A DNA stretch of 64,000 bases from Lepiota brunneoincarnata (taxonomy: Eukaryota; Basidiomycota; Agaricomycetes; Agaricales; Agaricaceae), in contig JAEBUN010000049.1 of the NCBI GenBank assembly GCA_023014365.1, positions 124,001 through 188,000 of the forward strand, given 5' to 3'. Made by a program: the position numbers and the translations under genes. The notes beneath the pieces are model-generated. The model was not told where the DNA came from, did not search any database, and saw nothing but the letters and a program-made list of their open reading frames with translations. Below, one piece after another: positions 23,801 to 34,970 of the stretch (positions are counted from its first letter, which is position 1; each line of letters opens with the position of its first letter).

Positions 23801-24151
23801 TGATGCACTGAAGGAATGTAAGTTCATAATTTTCCAAACACAACCTGGTCATTCCCAAGAGCAGAATGCTGACATGCCATCCCAAGTTCAACAGGTACAT
23901 TGGCTTCATGCTCAGGCACAGCAACACTGGTGGGAGGAAGAATTTATCTTGATTCAATATGAAATGCAATGGACAGTCAGGTACTTTCTGAATCTGCAGA
24001 CAGTGTGGATTGAATGGGAAAATGGTGATGCTGAGCTTGCTGGTCTGGCAGCATATGCAGCCCAAAAAGCAGCGATGTGGGGAACAATGGTAACTCATGC
24101 TAATTGTTCATTTAGTAAGGTGATAGGCATTGCTGATCATCCTATGCAATG
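20840..24151 (+). pseudogene. KDZ-type transposase with CxC2 cysteine cluster, disrupted
   Basis: The N-terminal cluster reads CSNCAEEQQAIWQCQDCF (about 21019-21066), then after a stop MRHSHVSVPLHRLEQW and a WEVGTYM segment, the CxC2 pattern that precedes KDZ transposases. CPACPQPGINLPPDW follows at about 21957 in another frame. The best frame (22004-22969) carries DGNFKANYIWQNHG, a CAQHGCFAPNA motif, IYDIAYQYLVH, FHVHGHRQECFFWYALSFIP and AGEILESLWSSLN, all typical of the KDZ core. The C-terminal part (23870-24100) includes WWEEEFILIQYEMQWTVRYF and AAYAAQKAAMWGTM. Several stops and shifts break it. Active members cut and paste DNA. The ends of this transposon were not found. Confidence 0.8.
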
Positions 24152-25388
24152 ATGTTTAGGGTTACTTAGTACACCTACCAACTATATATATTTATATACA
24201 GACTATGATTCATCACATTGACTGATTGATTCTTTATCAACCAAGTGATCTTGACCTCAGCTAAATTTTTCAACCATATAATGCAGCAAACTACTTCACA
24301 CACCCCAAGCAACAAATCTGAATATGTCCCATCATTACAAGAGATCGTATCCTATTGTGACTTGCAGCTCCATGCAATATTACTTGCCATCCAAAATTCC
24401 ACTGGTGAGAAGGAAGCATGGATTACCAAAGGCATAGAAAAAGAACTGGTATGTGTGTGATCATTGATACCTTGTCATCTTATTCAGATTGTTGCCTTTT
24501 GATGTGATTTTAGCATTTCTCAATGATTGCCATCAGCTTGGCCACAACAAGCAGCCAATTGCTTAATGTGCCACCAGTTACACAATATCTGGCCCAGCAC
24601 CACCTAGACCCACACACAGGAAACATACTGGACCTGCCTATGCTTCTCTCCCTCAGTGCTGGAAATCATCCAAGCCACCTGACTGGCACTGCCCCAAGCT
24701 ACATTGCTGATTGGTGGGAACATACCACAGCTCTGAGCAAGGACAATTTTATTAATGTTACAAATGTGATGGAATGCATCAGGCATCATTACAAGGTGAT
24801 GCAGTCAACCTATGCAGTGGCCTCCTCCTACATATTCCTGCTCAAATAAGTGCCCTTTTGCACTGGAACCCCACCTCAACAACAGACACCTGAGGTGCAC
24901 ACTGTACTGTGGTGCCACCATGGATGCCCTCCATCAGCTAAATAATCTCCAAATAAAATTACAAACTGCCAAAGCTTCTGCCAAGAATGACTGGCTCCTC
25001 ATCATGCACTGCACTTTGGCATTTCATCAACTTTATGAGCAGGCAACTCTAAAGGAAACAGAGGTTCCATCACTTGGATATCAATCTGGTCTAGCTGCCA
25101 GCAATAGACAAGGCAGCTTGCTGGCCACAACACCAGCAGCCAGTACTTCAAGTGTAAAGGCCGACACCTCAGCAATGATGGCAGTGACCTCATGACCCCA
25201 ATGGCACAAGACCCGGAATCTTTCAACACCTGTTAAGCAGAAGCCAATGCCTTCTCAAGTCAAGGCCCTAACAAATTCAGAATTGGCTGAAAGACTCCAG
25301 GAACATTCAAGCCATGAGTTCCAGCAGCTTCAGAGTGAACCATCACTTAAATGGACCTGGGGAGTGGATCTCGACAATGATGACATCC

Positions 25389-25782
25389 TGTTATCAGAAG
25401 TCTTATCAGAAGGATGGTTATGTTTAGCTCAAATATCTCATGTCATATGTCACTCTGAAACAATCAGTAGTGTACATCAGAAGGACTATAAATAGCTTAT
25501 GACTCACTTCCTTATCTCTGACTCATAATTACTTGGGTCCATCCATTTGTAGTAGGAGCATAGCCACACTTAGTTATATATAAGGATACAAGTACATTAC
25601 TATGTATCTTGATCTTAGTGTTATACAGTTCTTGCCTCCTATACCTCTTTGCCCATAAACCAGCTGGACTTATAGTGCTCCATCATCTCCAAGTCACACC
25701 TAGTAGGACAAGACCAAGTCTGTATAGACATCTTGCCTTGAACGCCATGCTACTCAAGAGTGAACCCCTAACCTGGGTAACA
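25389..25782 (+). mobile_element. Solo gypsy LTR, family of the 13-kb element
   Basis: This 394-bp copy starts TGTTATCAGAAG and ends CTGGGTAACA. Flanks are CATCC (25384-25388) and TATCC (25783-25787), an aged 5-bp duplication with one mismatch. It sits inside gene C, whose frame closes up when the LTR and one flank are removed. A TATATAAGGATACAAG box lies near 25578. Confidence 0.88.
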
Positions 25783-26313
25783 TATCCAGCAGATGCGCCA
25801 TGCTGCCAACTATAATTACAAGGTCCCTCACTCTGGGTACGATTGTTCCCTCTGGCAAGGTCAGTCCCAAGGAGAGGATTCCAGCATGCCTCCTCTCCCA
25901 GGTGCAGGGACATGGCTACCATCATCTGTTCCCTCCAATCAACCCAGCCAGACAGTGTTGGATTCTGAAGATATATCAGCACACTTTCAGGCTTTCCCTC
26001 TTTCTCATGTGCATGACAGCAACACTGCAGCACACAGTTCACTATCATCATCTTTTTCATCAGGCCCATCACTGTCTGCTGTATTCACTTGCTTGCTGCC
26101 AAGGACTCAGCCTGCCAGCGATGCTGTTGCCAAAAATGCTGTTGCTGAAAATGCTATTGCCAATGGTACTGATCCTGTGCTACCTGAAGGAGCCTCAGCT
26201 GCTCCCTTTGCCATTCACCCATTCCCATCTTCTTCTTCCCCTATGATTCACCACATGGACACTGCCAGTGCACTCCAGCACTTGCTGAGACTACCCATTA
26301 CTTTCAATGCCCC

Positions 26314-26784
26314 TGTAAGGGGAACTCCAGGTCATCGCTCACAACTGCAGATTCAGAATTCCAATTTCCAGCCTTCCTGCACTCAGAAATCTAATCCCCA
26401 GCCCTCCTGCACTTGGAAATCCGATTTCCAGCCCCCCTGGGCCTGGAAATCTGTCCCCTGACACCCCAGTACTCGGAATTCCCTCCTACACCCCTCCAAT
26501 GCAGACACAAACCCTCACTGGCATGCATGACCCTATCCCAAGCCCATTCCCAACTATACTTACTTTAGGCATCCCTGACACCTCACAGCCATTTATGTAG
26601 AGTAGATTACTCAACTTGGACCTTATGGCAGGTAGTATAAGTAGTGTAGGTGAGCTTGGAGAAACCTTACTTGATTCTCTAAGGTTTCTCCCTGCTCAGG
26701 TATGTACTTGGTAGAAGTCCAGAAATGACACTGAGGTTTCTCCCTGCTCAGCCGACACAACATGGCGGCCAGGTCACCCTTACA
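26314..26784 (+). repeat. 5' LTR of the chromovirus
   Basis: 471 bp. Compared with the 3' LTR it has one extra internal unit of about 31 bp (a CTGCACTTGGAAATC-type repeat near 26405-26440), which accounts exactly for the length difference. Confidence 0.9.
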
Positions 26785-26896
26785 GAAGAATTGAGTCTAT
26801 TCCCAGAGGACTGGCCATTGACAATGCCTGGACAAGTTATACCACTGCTCCCATGCCAACTACACTCTTCCTCTACCCCCCAGCGCCCTTGCCATC

Positions 26897-28160
26897 ATGT
26901 CCCAAGAGCAGCAGCAGCAACCACTGACTCAAATGACCATTGAGCAGGCTATAGGCTCACTTCTCACAGACATGGCAACGGTACAGGCCCAACAAGCTGA
27001 AGCCAAATGGAACATGATGGACACGGTGAATGACATACATGACACACTCCGAAACCTCATGGACTCAATAGAATGACAGCACCCCAACACCCTCCCCTCT
27101 ATCTCAGCCATGCCCCTCAATAGAGCTGGAGTATGAGTCCCGAGCCACTGCCCATGAACCCCCCCCTCCTGCTCCACATCCCCATCCACCATCACCTCCA
27201 CCATGCACCTCCACCAAGGCCAAGGTGGCAACCCCACCCGAATTTGATGGAGAACGTGCCAAGGGTTGTGCATTTCTGAATGCATGCCAGCTCTACATCA
27301 GGCTCTCAGCAGATCAATTCTGTTCTGATGAACAGAAAATACTGTGGACCCTCTCTTACATGAAGTCGGGATGCGCAGCACAGTGGGCCGATGAGCTGTT
27401 CTGCTTGGAAGCTAGCATCGGCAGGTTTCCATTTACAGACTGGTGGGACTTCACCGAACAATTCAAGAGTCAGTTTTTCCCTGTCAATGCAGAAGCTGAT
27501 GCACTAAACACATTGGAGTCCACATCATACCACCAACAAGAGCAGACTGTCAAAGACTACCTAGATACTTTCAAGGTCCTCATCTCCAAGTCTGGATACC
27601 GAGACCCCCAAGTTATTGTGGTCAAGTTCTGCTGAGGTCTATGCCCTTCCATCCAGAATGCCATCGCAACCCTCCCAGCAGGCCATCCCTTGGACTCAGA
27701 CCCAGAGGCTTGGTACTTGGCAGTGCGATGGGTAGACCAAGCCCAAATGGCAAATGAGGCATTCTGCTCCAGTACTTGCTGGCCACTCCTGCCCCCCTCC
27801 AAACCTCCCACAGGATATGTCAGACTCCCCTCTGCTATGCCAACAATCAGACCTTTGGCCCTGCCATGCCCCCCTATCCACTTCAACCCCTCTCTGGGAA
27901 ATCCAGTCCCTATGGACATTGATGCCTCCAAGCAGAAATCCGGACTCCCTCCACTCTGCTACCATTGTAAAAGGCCAGGACATATGAAGGCCAAGTGTCC
28001 ACTCTGTCATGACATCCGGTACATGGATCTGGAGGAACGGGATGAACTGATGCAGAAGTGGAACTCGGAGATGGATGCCCTAGCTGCAACAACTGGAATT
28101 CCGAGGGTGGAAGAAGCAGAGTTAGAAGCTGAAGAGGATTTTCAGCAGTGTGATGGGTGA
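26897..28160 (+). pseudogene. Chromovirus Gag
   Basis: Starts at ATG 26897 (MSQEQQQQPLTQM), with a stop at about 27074. The core resumes at PPEFDGERAKGCAFLNACQL (about 27236) and runs through WWDFTEQFKSQFFP to a TGA at 27633-27635. That TGA stands where an Arg (CGA) is expected before GLCPSIQNAI. The zinc knuckle CYHCKRPGHMKAKC lies at about 27958. The tail is charged and ends at 28160. At least two stops or shifts make it non-functional. Confidence 0.85.
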
Positions 28161-28711
28161 CTGGTGTGCCCCCACCACATTCATGTAATAGGTTCTTGGT
28201 TTTGTTGGTAGATGAAATAGAACCTGCTTCCAGCTCTAAACCAACTCCCAAAGACACACCACCACCCCCAAAAACTTCAGTGCAATGTCCTTGCTGGGAA
28301 CGCCACCTCCCAAAGAGACCAATCATTGCTTATTCCGACTTGGAATCCAAGTCTCTCCAGTTGACAGTGGAACTTGAGACCACTGACTCAGCAGAATGCA
28401 AAACAGTCAAGGCATTGGTGGATTCCAGTGCAACCGGTTCCTTCATTGACCAAGACTTTGTGCATGCTGCTCGCCTCAGTACTTGCCACTTATCCAATCC
28501 CATCCCAGTGTTCAATGTAGATGGGACTCCAAATGAGGCTGGACAAATTTCCAAAGTGGTAGATGTGGTCTTACACTATCGGAACCATGCCAAACGCATG
28601 CTGTTAGCAGTAACCAAGTTGGGGAAGCAAGAACTCCTTCTGGGATTTACATGGCTGAAGCTTCATAACCCAGAAATTGACTGGCAAACTGGAGAAGTCA
28701 AGTTATCCTGA
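28157..28711 (+). pseudogene. Chromovirus protease region
   Basis: An open frame of 184 codons contains ALVDSSATGSFIDQDF (about 28416), the retropepsin site with the usual D-S-G-A changed to D-S-S-A by an apparent GGT-to-AGT change. ELLLGFTWLKLHNPEIDWQT (about 28630) is the second protease signature. The active-site glycine loss would inactivate it. Confidence 0.8.
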
Positions 28712-28987
28712 TGCCCCTCATGCTGTACAGAATGCTGAGACCAGTCATGCGCCAAATGCCATGCCCAAAAGCTTCAAGCCAGTTGCATCTGTGCCTGCTG
28801 ACTCAGGCCCCTTCCCCACCTTAGATGAAGAAGAGGATGAGGATGAGCCAGCCCTCCCTGCTGAAGAGCCAGGAGGAGCCTTTAGAAGATGGGAATCGCA
28901 TCTTTGCAGTGGGACTCCTCCCTCCGAAGCCCACTCCAGAGGTGATCACCATAGGCTCTACCACCTCTCAGCACCTAGCAGAAGCCT

Positions 28988-30775
28988 TCCTCCAGAATTC
29001 CCAGATTGATAGCCCCCAGAATTCCAGCTTCCGAGCACATGTTCCCCCATATCTTCAGGAGTATGCTGCTGTCTTTGCCAAGGAGTCCTTTGACATGCTC
29101 CCAGATCACTGACCCTGGGACCATGCAATAGAGCTCAGTTCCGGGAGCAGACCCCAAGGGGTGCAAGGTCTATCCACTGTCCCCTCTCAAGCAGAAGGAA
29201 CTGGATGAATTCCCACAGGAAAACTTGTCTTCCAGTTGGATATGCCCATCTAAGTCTCCTATGGCTTCCCCGGTCTTCTTCATTAAAAAAAAGGACGGCT
29301 CACTTCGCCTAGTACAGGATTACTGAGCACTCAATGCCCTCACAGTGAAGAACAAGTACCCTCTATGTTATCAGAATTCCATCAGAAGGACAGTTATTTT
29401 TAGCTACATTTCCCATGTCACTATGAAACTATCAGTAGTGTACATCAGAAGGACGATTCTTACCACATGCCTCATGTCTCTTATCTCTGACTCATAGTTA
29501 CCTTGGTCTGGACTATTATAGTAGGAGTATAGCCACACTTAGAAGTATATAAGGATACAGTACAATACCTTGTATCCTTATCTTAGTATTATACAGTTCT
29601 TGCCTCCTATATCTCTTTGCCCTTAAACCGGCTGGACTAAAGTGCTCCGTTGTCTCCAAGTCACTGCTTAGTAAGGCAGGACCAAGTCTGTATAGACATC
29701 CTGTGTCGAACCCTGTGCTACTCAAGAGCGAACCCCTAACCTGGGTAACACTCTACCCCTCATCTCTGAGCTGGTTGCACAGCTCCAGGGGGCGAAGTAC
29801 TTCACCAAACTAGATGTTCAATGGGGCTTTAATAATGTCCGGATTAAGCTAGGAGATGAGTGTTAGGCAGCATTTCGCACCAGTAGGGGCCTCTTTGAAC
29901 CCCTTGTCATGTTCTTTGGCCTCACTAACAGCCCAGCCACCTTCCAGACAATGATGAATGACATCTTTCATGAACTTATCATGGAAGGAGTTGTAGTCAT
30001 CTACCTGGATGATATCCTCATCTTCACCCGGACCTTGGAGCAGCATAGGGAAGTTGTTAGGTGTGTCATGGAGATCCCTCAACGGCACAAGCTCTACCTA
30101 CAGCCAGAAAAGTATGAGTTTGAGCACACTTGCATTGAGTACCTAGGACTCATCATCTTGGAAAACTCCATCAAGATGGACCTGGTCAAGGTTGCAGGAG
30201 TCAAGGAGTGGCTGACCCCCAAGGATAAGTTAGGGCTTCAGTCTTTCCTGGGTTTTACAAACTTCTACCACCACTTCATCCAGGACTTCTCCCACATAGC
30301 CCGACCCCTCTTCAACCTCACCCGAAACAGCACTACATGGCAGTGGAACTCGGAACAGCAAGCAGCATTTGATGGCTTGAAAGTAGCTATCACTTCGGCT
30401 CCGGTTTTGGCTTCTCCAGATGATAAGGCACCCTTCCAAGTAGAAGCTGATAGTTCAGATTTTGCCACAGGGGCCATACTCTCTCAACTCTCTGGAGATG
30501 ATGGAAAGTGGCACCCAGTAGCATTTTACTCTAAAGCCTTGTCTCTGGTGGAGCACAACTACAAGATCCATGATAAGGAGATGCTGGCCATTATCCGAGC
30601 ACTGGAAGAGTGGAGACACTTCCTCAAAGGAGCGTCAGAAAAGTTTGAAATCTGGATGGATCACAAGAACTTAGAGTATTTCATGACTGCTCAGAAGCTA
30701 AACCACTGACAGGCATGTTGGTCCCTCTATCTTTCCTGGTTCAACTTCTCTCTTCACCATTGCCCTGGTCGCAGC
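28988..30775 (+). pseudogene. Chromovirus reverse transcriptase and RNase H, split by an LTR
   Basis: The RT start (LQEYAAVFAKESFDMLPDH, about 29052) and [20 protein letters not shown] (about 29260) are followed by a stop where Arg is expected, then NALTVKNKYPL. The solo LTR at 29366-29750 interrupts the frame here. It continues as [36 protein letters not shown] (29909) and the catalytic VIYLDDILIF (29995), into RNase H with VEADSSDFATGAILSQ, DKEMLAIIRALEEWRHFL and WMDHKNLEYF. A TGA follows LNH at about 30706. The YLDD site is intact, the frame is not. Confidence 0.9.
29366..29750 (+). mobile_element. Solo gypsy LTR nested in chromovirus RT
   Basis: This 385-bp copy begins TGTTATCAGAAT and ends CTGGGTAACA. 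Perfect target duplications CTCTA lie at 29361-29365 and 29751-29755. It is the same family as 13065-13449 and 25389-25782. Removing it joins the two RT halves (NKYPL to PLISELV), so it entered after the chromovirus. Confidence 0.95.
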
Positions 30776-31089
30776 ATGGGAAAGTCCAATGCCTTGTCTT
30801 GGAGATCTGATCATGGCTCAGGAGCACAGGATAATGCTGACATTATGCTTCTCCCAGCATCTCTCTTTGCAGTACGAGCTGTTGACAGGATCTCTCTTCA
30901 AGGGGAAGAGCAGGCCCTCCTCCAAGACATCTGCTCTGGAAACCAAGGAGGCAGACAAGAGGAAACAGTGGCCAAAGCAACCTGGGAACTCCAGAAGTCT
31001 GCAACACACTCAGTGTGCAGTGCCAAGTGGTTGGAACTGGATGGCTTGCTTCTCTTCTGAGGCAAAATATATGTTCCAGATGATGCAGC

Positions 31090-32584
31090 ACTCCGCCAAC
31101 GCATTGTAGCCCTTCACCATGATTCCTGAATTGGGGAACATGTGGGCTGATGGAAAACTCTGGAACTTGTCTCCCAAAACTACTGGTGGCCCAACATGTC
31201 TTGCTACATTGGTCAGTATGTTTCTACATGCGACCTGTGCCTCCATGCAAAACCAATCTGGAAACTCCCTGTTGGAGAACTTCACCCTCTCCCCATTCTG
31301 GAAGCCCGATGGGATACCATTAGCATAGACTTTGTAGTGGAACTCCCAGAGTCCAACAGGTATGATGCTGTCATGACTGTGGTTGACTCTGTCTCCAAAC
31401 ATGCTCATTTCATCCCAACACACACTACCCTTACAGTGGATGGAGCAGCACAGCTATTTCTCCATCACGTATGGAAACTACACAGACTTCCACATCAAGT
31501 GGTCTCAGATCAGGGTCCTCAGTTCATTGCATCATTCACCAGGGAACTCTACCACTTACTCGGAATCAAAGGTGCTTCCTCTACAGCATGGCACCCCCAA
31601 TCAGACAGGCAGACAGAACGGGTCAACCAGGAATTGGACCAATACCTCCAGATCTTTGTCAATGAGTGACAGAACGATTGGCATGACCTTCTCCTCCTGG
31701 CAGAATTTCAGCACAACAACCACATCCATACTTCCACCCAACACTCACCATTCATCCTAGACACTGGCTGAAACCCAAGGATGGGGTTTGAACCCTGCCA
31801 ATGACTGTCTCGGCTGGAAACAGTCAATGAGTTCAAATCCCAGATGGAATCAGCATTGGAGGAGGCAAGATCGGCACTCACAAAGTCCAAAGACAACATG
31901 GCTAGGTACTACAACCAACGGCAAACCCCAACTCTGGAGTTCAAGCCTGGAGACAAGGTTTTCCTGGATGCGTCGGACATACAAACCACATGACCATCCA
32001 AGAAACTCTCACATTGCCAGTTAGGACCCTATGTGATCAACAAACAGGTCAGCTCCAATGCATACTGACTGAAGCTACTGAAATCCATGAGACGCCTCCA
32101 TCCAGTCTTCAATGTGGTAAAGCTCACACTCACTCCCACCAACCCCATTCCCAGATGCCAGCCCAAACCACCACCAGCACCTATCATCATCAAGGATGAA
32201 GAAGAGTGGGAAGTTGAGGAAATCCTAGATAGCCGCATCCACCAGAGGAAACTCCAGTTCCTAGTGAAATGGAAGGACTTTGGGATTGAAGAAAACTCCT
32301 GGGAATCAGCCAAGGACATCCATGCCCCCAGCTGCATAATGGAATTCTATCAACAACACCCAGGAGCTCTGAGACAGATCAGGAGTCTTGCATTTGGCTC
32401 AATCCCCTTCCATGCCCTCAATCTGACCATTGTGCCAAGTTGTCACAACCTTGAAGGGGGGGTAGGTGTAAGGGGAACTCCAGGTCATTGCTCACAACTG
32501 CAGATTCAGAATTCCAATTTCCAGCCTTCCTGCACTTGGAAATCTAATCCCCAGCCCCCCTGGGCCTGGAAATCTGTTCCCTGA
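31090..32584 (+). pseudogene. Chromovirus integrase and chromodomain
   Basis: Integrase pieces include YVSTCDLCLHAK (about 31217), WDTISIDFVVELP with the first catalytic Asp, VVSDQGPQFIASF with the second Asp, and SDRQTERVNQELDQYLQIF with the Glu. Stops and a shift occur between 31670 and 32090. The C-terminal frame (32087-32584) carries MRRLHPVFNVV followed by a chromodomain (EEWEVEEILDSRIHQRKLQF, then VKWKDFGIEENSWE). Its aromatic residues W and W are present. The frame runs into the 3' LTR. Confidence 0.9.
32453..32466 (+). promoter_or_regulatory. Chromovirus polypurine tract
   Basis: GAAGGGGGGGTAGG directly precedes the 3' LTR start at 32467, the place of the plus-strand primer. Confidence 0.6.
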
Positions 32585-33373
32585 CACCCCAGTACTTGGA
32601 ATTCCCTCCTACACCCTCCAATGCAGACACAAACCCTCACTGGTGTGCATGACCCTATCCTGAGCCCATTCCCAACTATACTTACTTTAGGCATCCCTGA
32701 CACCTCATGGCCATTTATGTAGAGTAGATTACTCAACTTGGACCTTACGGCAGGTAGTATAAGTAGTGTAGGTGAGCTTGGAGAAACCTTACTTGATTCT
32801 CTAAGGTTTCTCCCTGCTCAGGTATGTACTTGGTAGAAGTCCAGAAATGACACTAATGTTAGGGCAACCTGGGAGGCCTTGACAGCTCAGGGGGAGCCAA
32901 AACGACTGCAGGGAAATCCTAAGTGATATTAAACTATGAGTTATGTACAGGACACATACCTGCAGGGAAATCCTAAGAGAATTCGGATGAGGAAACCCCT
33001 GCAGGCAAAAACTATGTATATACCTAACTTACATAATCAATATAAATTGAACCAGGCTTAGCTGTGGTGTCTCTAGGTTGCGCAAGGCCTGGTGTGGTTG
33101 AAACAAATGTGGGATGTAAATATGATAGTCTGGAGTCTGTAGGAATGAGAGGGAATGAGGGAGGGTTTTATCTGGACAGTGAGGGAGTGTGTGGAGTATT
33201 CTGGCTGTGTTTGCAGTATGAGTGTTTGAAGAGAGGGATATATAATGTATTGGAGGGCACAGGGGTGTCAATAGGGTTAATGGAGGTGTTGCCGAGGTGT
33301 CTGGAGTGTCCCCTTACAACTAAGGTTTCTCCCTGCTCAGCCAATGCAACACGGTGGCCAGGTCACCCTTACA
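32467..33373 (+). repeat. 3' LTR of the chromovirus, interrupted
   Basis: The LTR sequence runs 32467-32856 and resumes at 33324-33373 after a nested solo LTR and its duplicated target. Excluding the insert it is 440 bp against 471 bp for the 5' copy. It ends CCCTTACA and is followed by the target duplication GCCCC. Confidence 0.9.
32857..33318 (+). mobile_element. Solo LTR of another family nested in the 3' LTR
   Basis: 462 bp starting TGTTAGGGCAACC and ending GTCCCCTTACA, with perfect target duplications ACTAA at 32852-32856 and 33319-33323. The chromovirus LTR closes up without it. The sequence is unrelated to the 385-bp family. No internal coding part was seen. Confidence 0.92.
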
Positions 33374-34339
33374 GCCCCTGCCACACAATTTAGGACCCTT
33401 TCCTTGTCCTCGGCCAACTCATCCAATGATGGCCTTCCCTCTGCAGCTGCATTAGCACTCCATCTTAACGCTCCCTCACCAACTCCCATCTTGCCTGAAG
33501 CCAGTTCTCTGAAGGCTGGCACAATAAGGCCTCATCCCCTGAGCTCAGGTTTGAGTGGCCAGAGCCTGGACTCTGACATTCTTGCCAATACCACTTATGC
33601 CCTTGCTAATGCTGCTGCCATCCCATTGGCTATCAGAGCTGATGACATTGTTTCAATGACTAGCCCCCACTCCTCAACCTCTTCTTCTTCAACTGGCCAG
33701 AGCTTGAGCTCTGCCATTCTTACAGATGCCGCTCATTGCCTGCATGATGCCTCCCTTAGTCTCTTGAATGTATTCAATCACGGCTGGCTTGCCCTCACCA
33801 CTCCTCACTCCCCAACTCCCAGTTCAAGTGGTAACAGTGTGACCTCCACCACCCTTGCTGATGCCAGTTATGCCCTCAATGTTGCTGTGACAACCCTCTC
33901 ATTATCTCCATCCAATAATCCCCCAGCAGCAGGTGACCAGGGCTACAACATCCTTGTGGAATCTCCTCAATCAGTTGCAAGTGGCAGCAGTCTTGATTCC
34001 AGTGTCCTTGCTGATGCTGCCAATGCCCTTGACAATGTTACCACATATGAGTCGGCCAGCACCTGAATCCTACTGAAACTTATGAATTTCCTCCCCACTC
34101 AGATGACAATCATAGTTCAGATGGGGAAATCTTTGATGATTTGGATACATCCTCCTCCCCTTCTCTCTCTCCTGTCCTTGCTTTCCACACACTTTGCCTG
34201 CCCCCCTGCCCCCCCAGCCCCACCCAACTTCTTTCATCAGGGGAAGCAGCTGATCAAGGTATATCATGCTCTGCCAGCTATACTGCCAAGGACTTTCAGC
34301 AATTTTGTAATCCTGATGACTATGCGTAAATAACTCTAG

Positions 34340-34970
34340 TTCATTGTTTATGTATAGTAAATAAACCAAATACATGGTGTTCATGGTCCAATGTATTTTT
34401 AAATGCTGCATGGTCTATAGCCTGGCATGCTGCACCAGATTTTGCCATTGACATTTTGCCAACTTACATCCAGGCAATTCTTGAAACAATGCCTGGCTAC
34501 TACAAGCCAGCCTTGGCACAAGCTATACTCACAGAATGTATGGTTCCTGGTTTACTGTCATGTGGACTAGCATAGTACCCATGCTGCAGTTTACCACCCC
34601 ATCTTCTGGCACATGTATCATGTCTGGCATTTGATTTTTCAATATTTATGGCATTCGCCAATTTATCATACTTGTCACTTTGCCACATACACTCTACTAT
34701 GGATGGATGGCTATATCTAGGTTGTGCCACCCCACCCCTCCCAGATTGCCACTTTCCACTCCCTGACCTGGGATTTCTAGTACCCATGATCCTGACCTCC
34801 TAGGACCTTTTTGACCATGGGATAAGACCTGGATGTGAAGATTTATGGTGAGGTAGCAGAGCCAGTGGGCCTGCTGGCTCCCATTCACTTGATACAGTGT
34901 TTGCGTTCACTGGTCCCACTTGCTTGATACACTGTAGGTTGACTACCTGGTTATAGGGCTATTCTACTTG
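34340..34970. other. Intergenic DNA
   Basis: Nothing recognisable, except that the last 40 bases before 34971, read on the minus strand, continue the older LTR found at 35674-36114 (AGAATAGCCCTATAACCAGG compares with AGAACAGCCAAGTAACCTAT of the younger copy). Confidence 0.5.

Larger units (their letters stand above)
26314..33373 (+). mobile_element. Ty3/gypsy chromovirus, complete but decayed
   Basis: LTRs of 471 bp (26314-26784) and 440 bp of own sequence (32467-33373 minus a nested insert) begin TGTAAGGGG and end CCCTTACA. Perfect target duplications GCCCC lie at 26309-26313 and 33374-33378. The order inside is Gag, protease, RT, RNase H, integrase and chromodomain. Many codons are broken, mostly by C-to-T or G-to-A changes at CpG. 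Two solo LTRs are nested in it, one in RT (29366-29750) and one in the right LTR (32857-33318). The chromodomain is known in this clade to steer integration towards heterochromatin. Confidence 0.95.
24245..34339 (+). pseudogene. Unidentified gene C, split by nested retroelements
   Basis: Pieces at 24245-24460, 24523-24849, 24812-25195 and 25196-25388 run into the solo LTR at 25389. The frame resumes exactly in register at 25788 (DNDDI joined to QQMRHAANY once one target copy is removed). It runs to 26313, is cut by the chromovirus, and resumes in register at 33379 (ITFNAP to ATQFRTL), staying open to 34066. A last piece in another frame ends at 34339 (FQQFCNPDDYA). The C-terminal part has four imperfect repeats of the type SGQSLDSDILA...YALANA. 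A single stop at 25193 separates two pieces of equal frame. No family recognised. It may be a passenger of the KDZ transposon or a host gene it landed beside. Confidence 0.55.

Noticed and set aside
16700..25200. TET/JBP dioxygenase gene accompanying the KDZ transposase
   Set aside because: I looked for the H-x-D and distal His iron-binding pattern in the open frames and did not find it.
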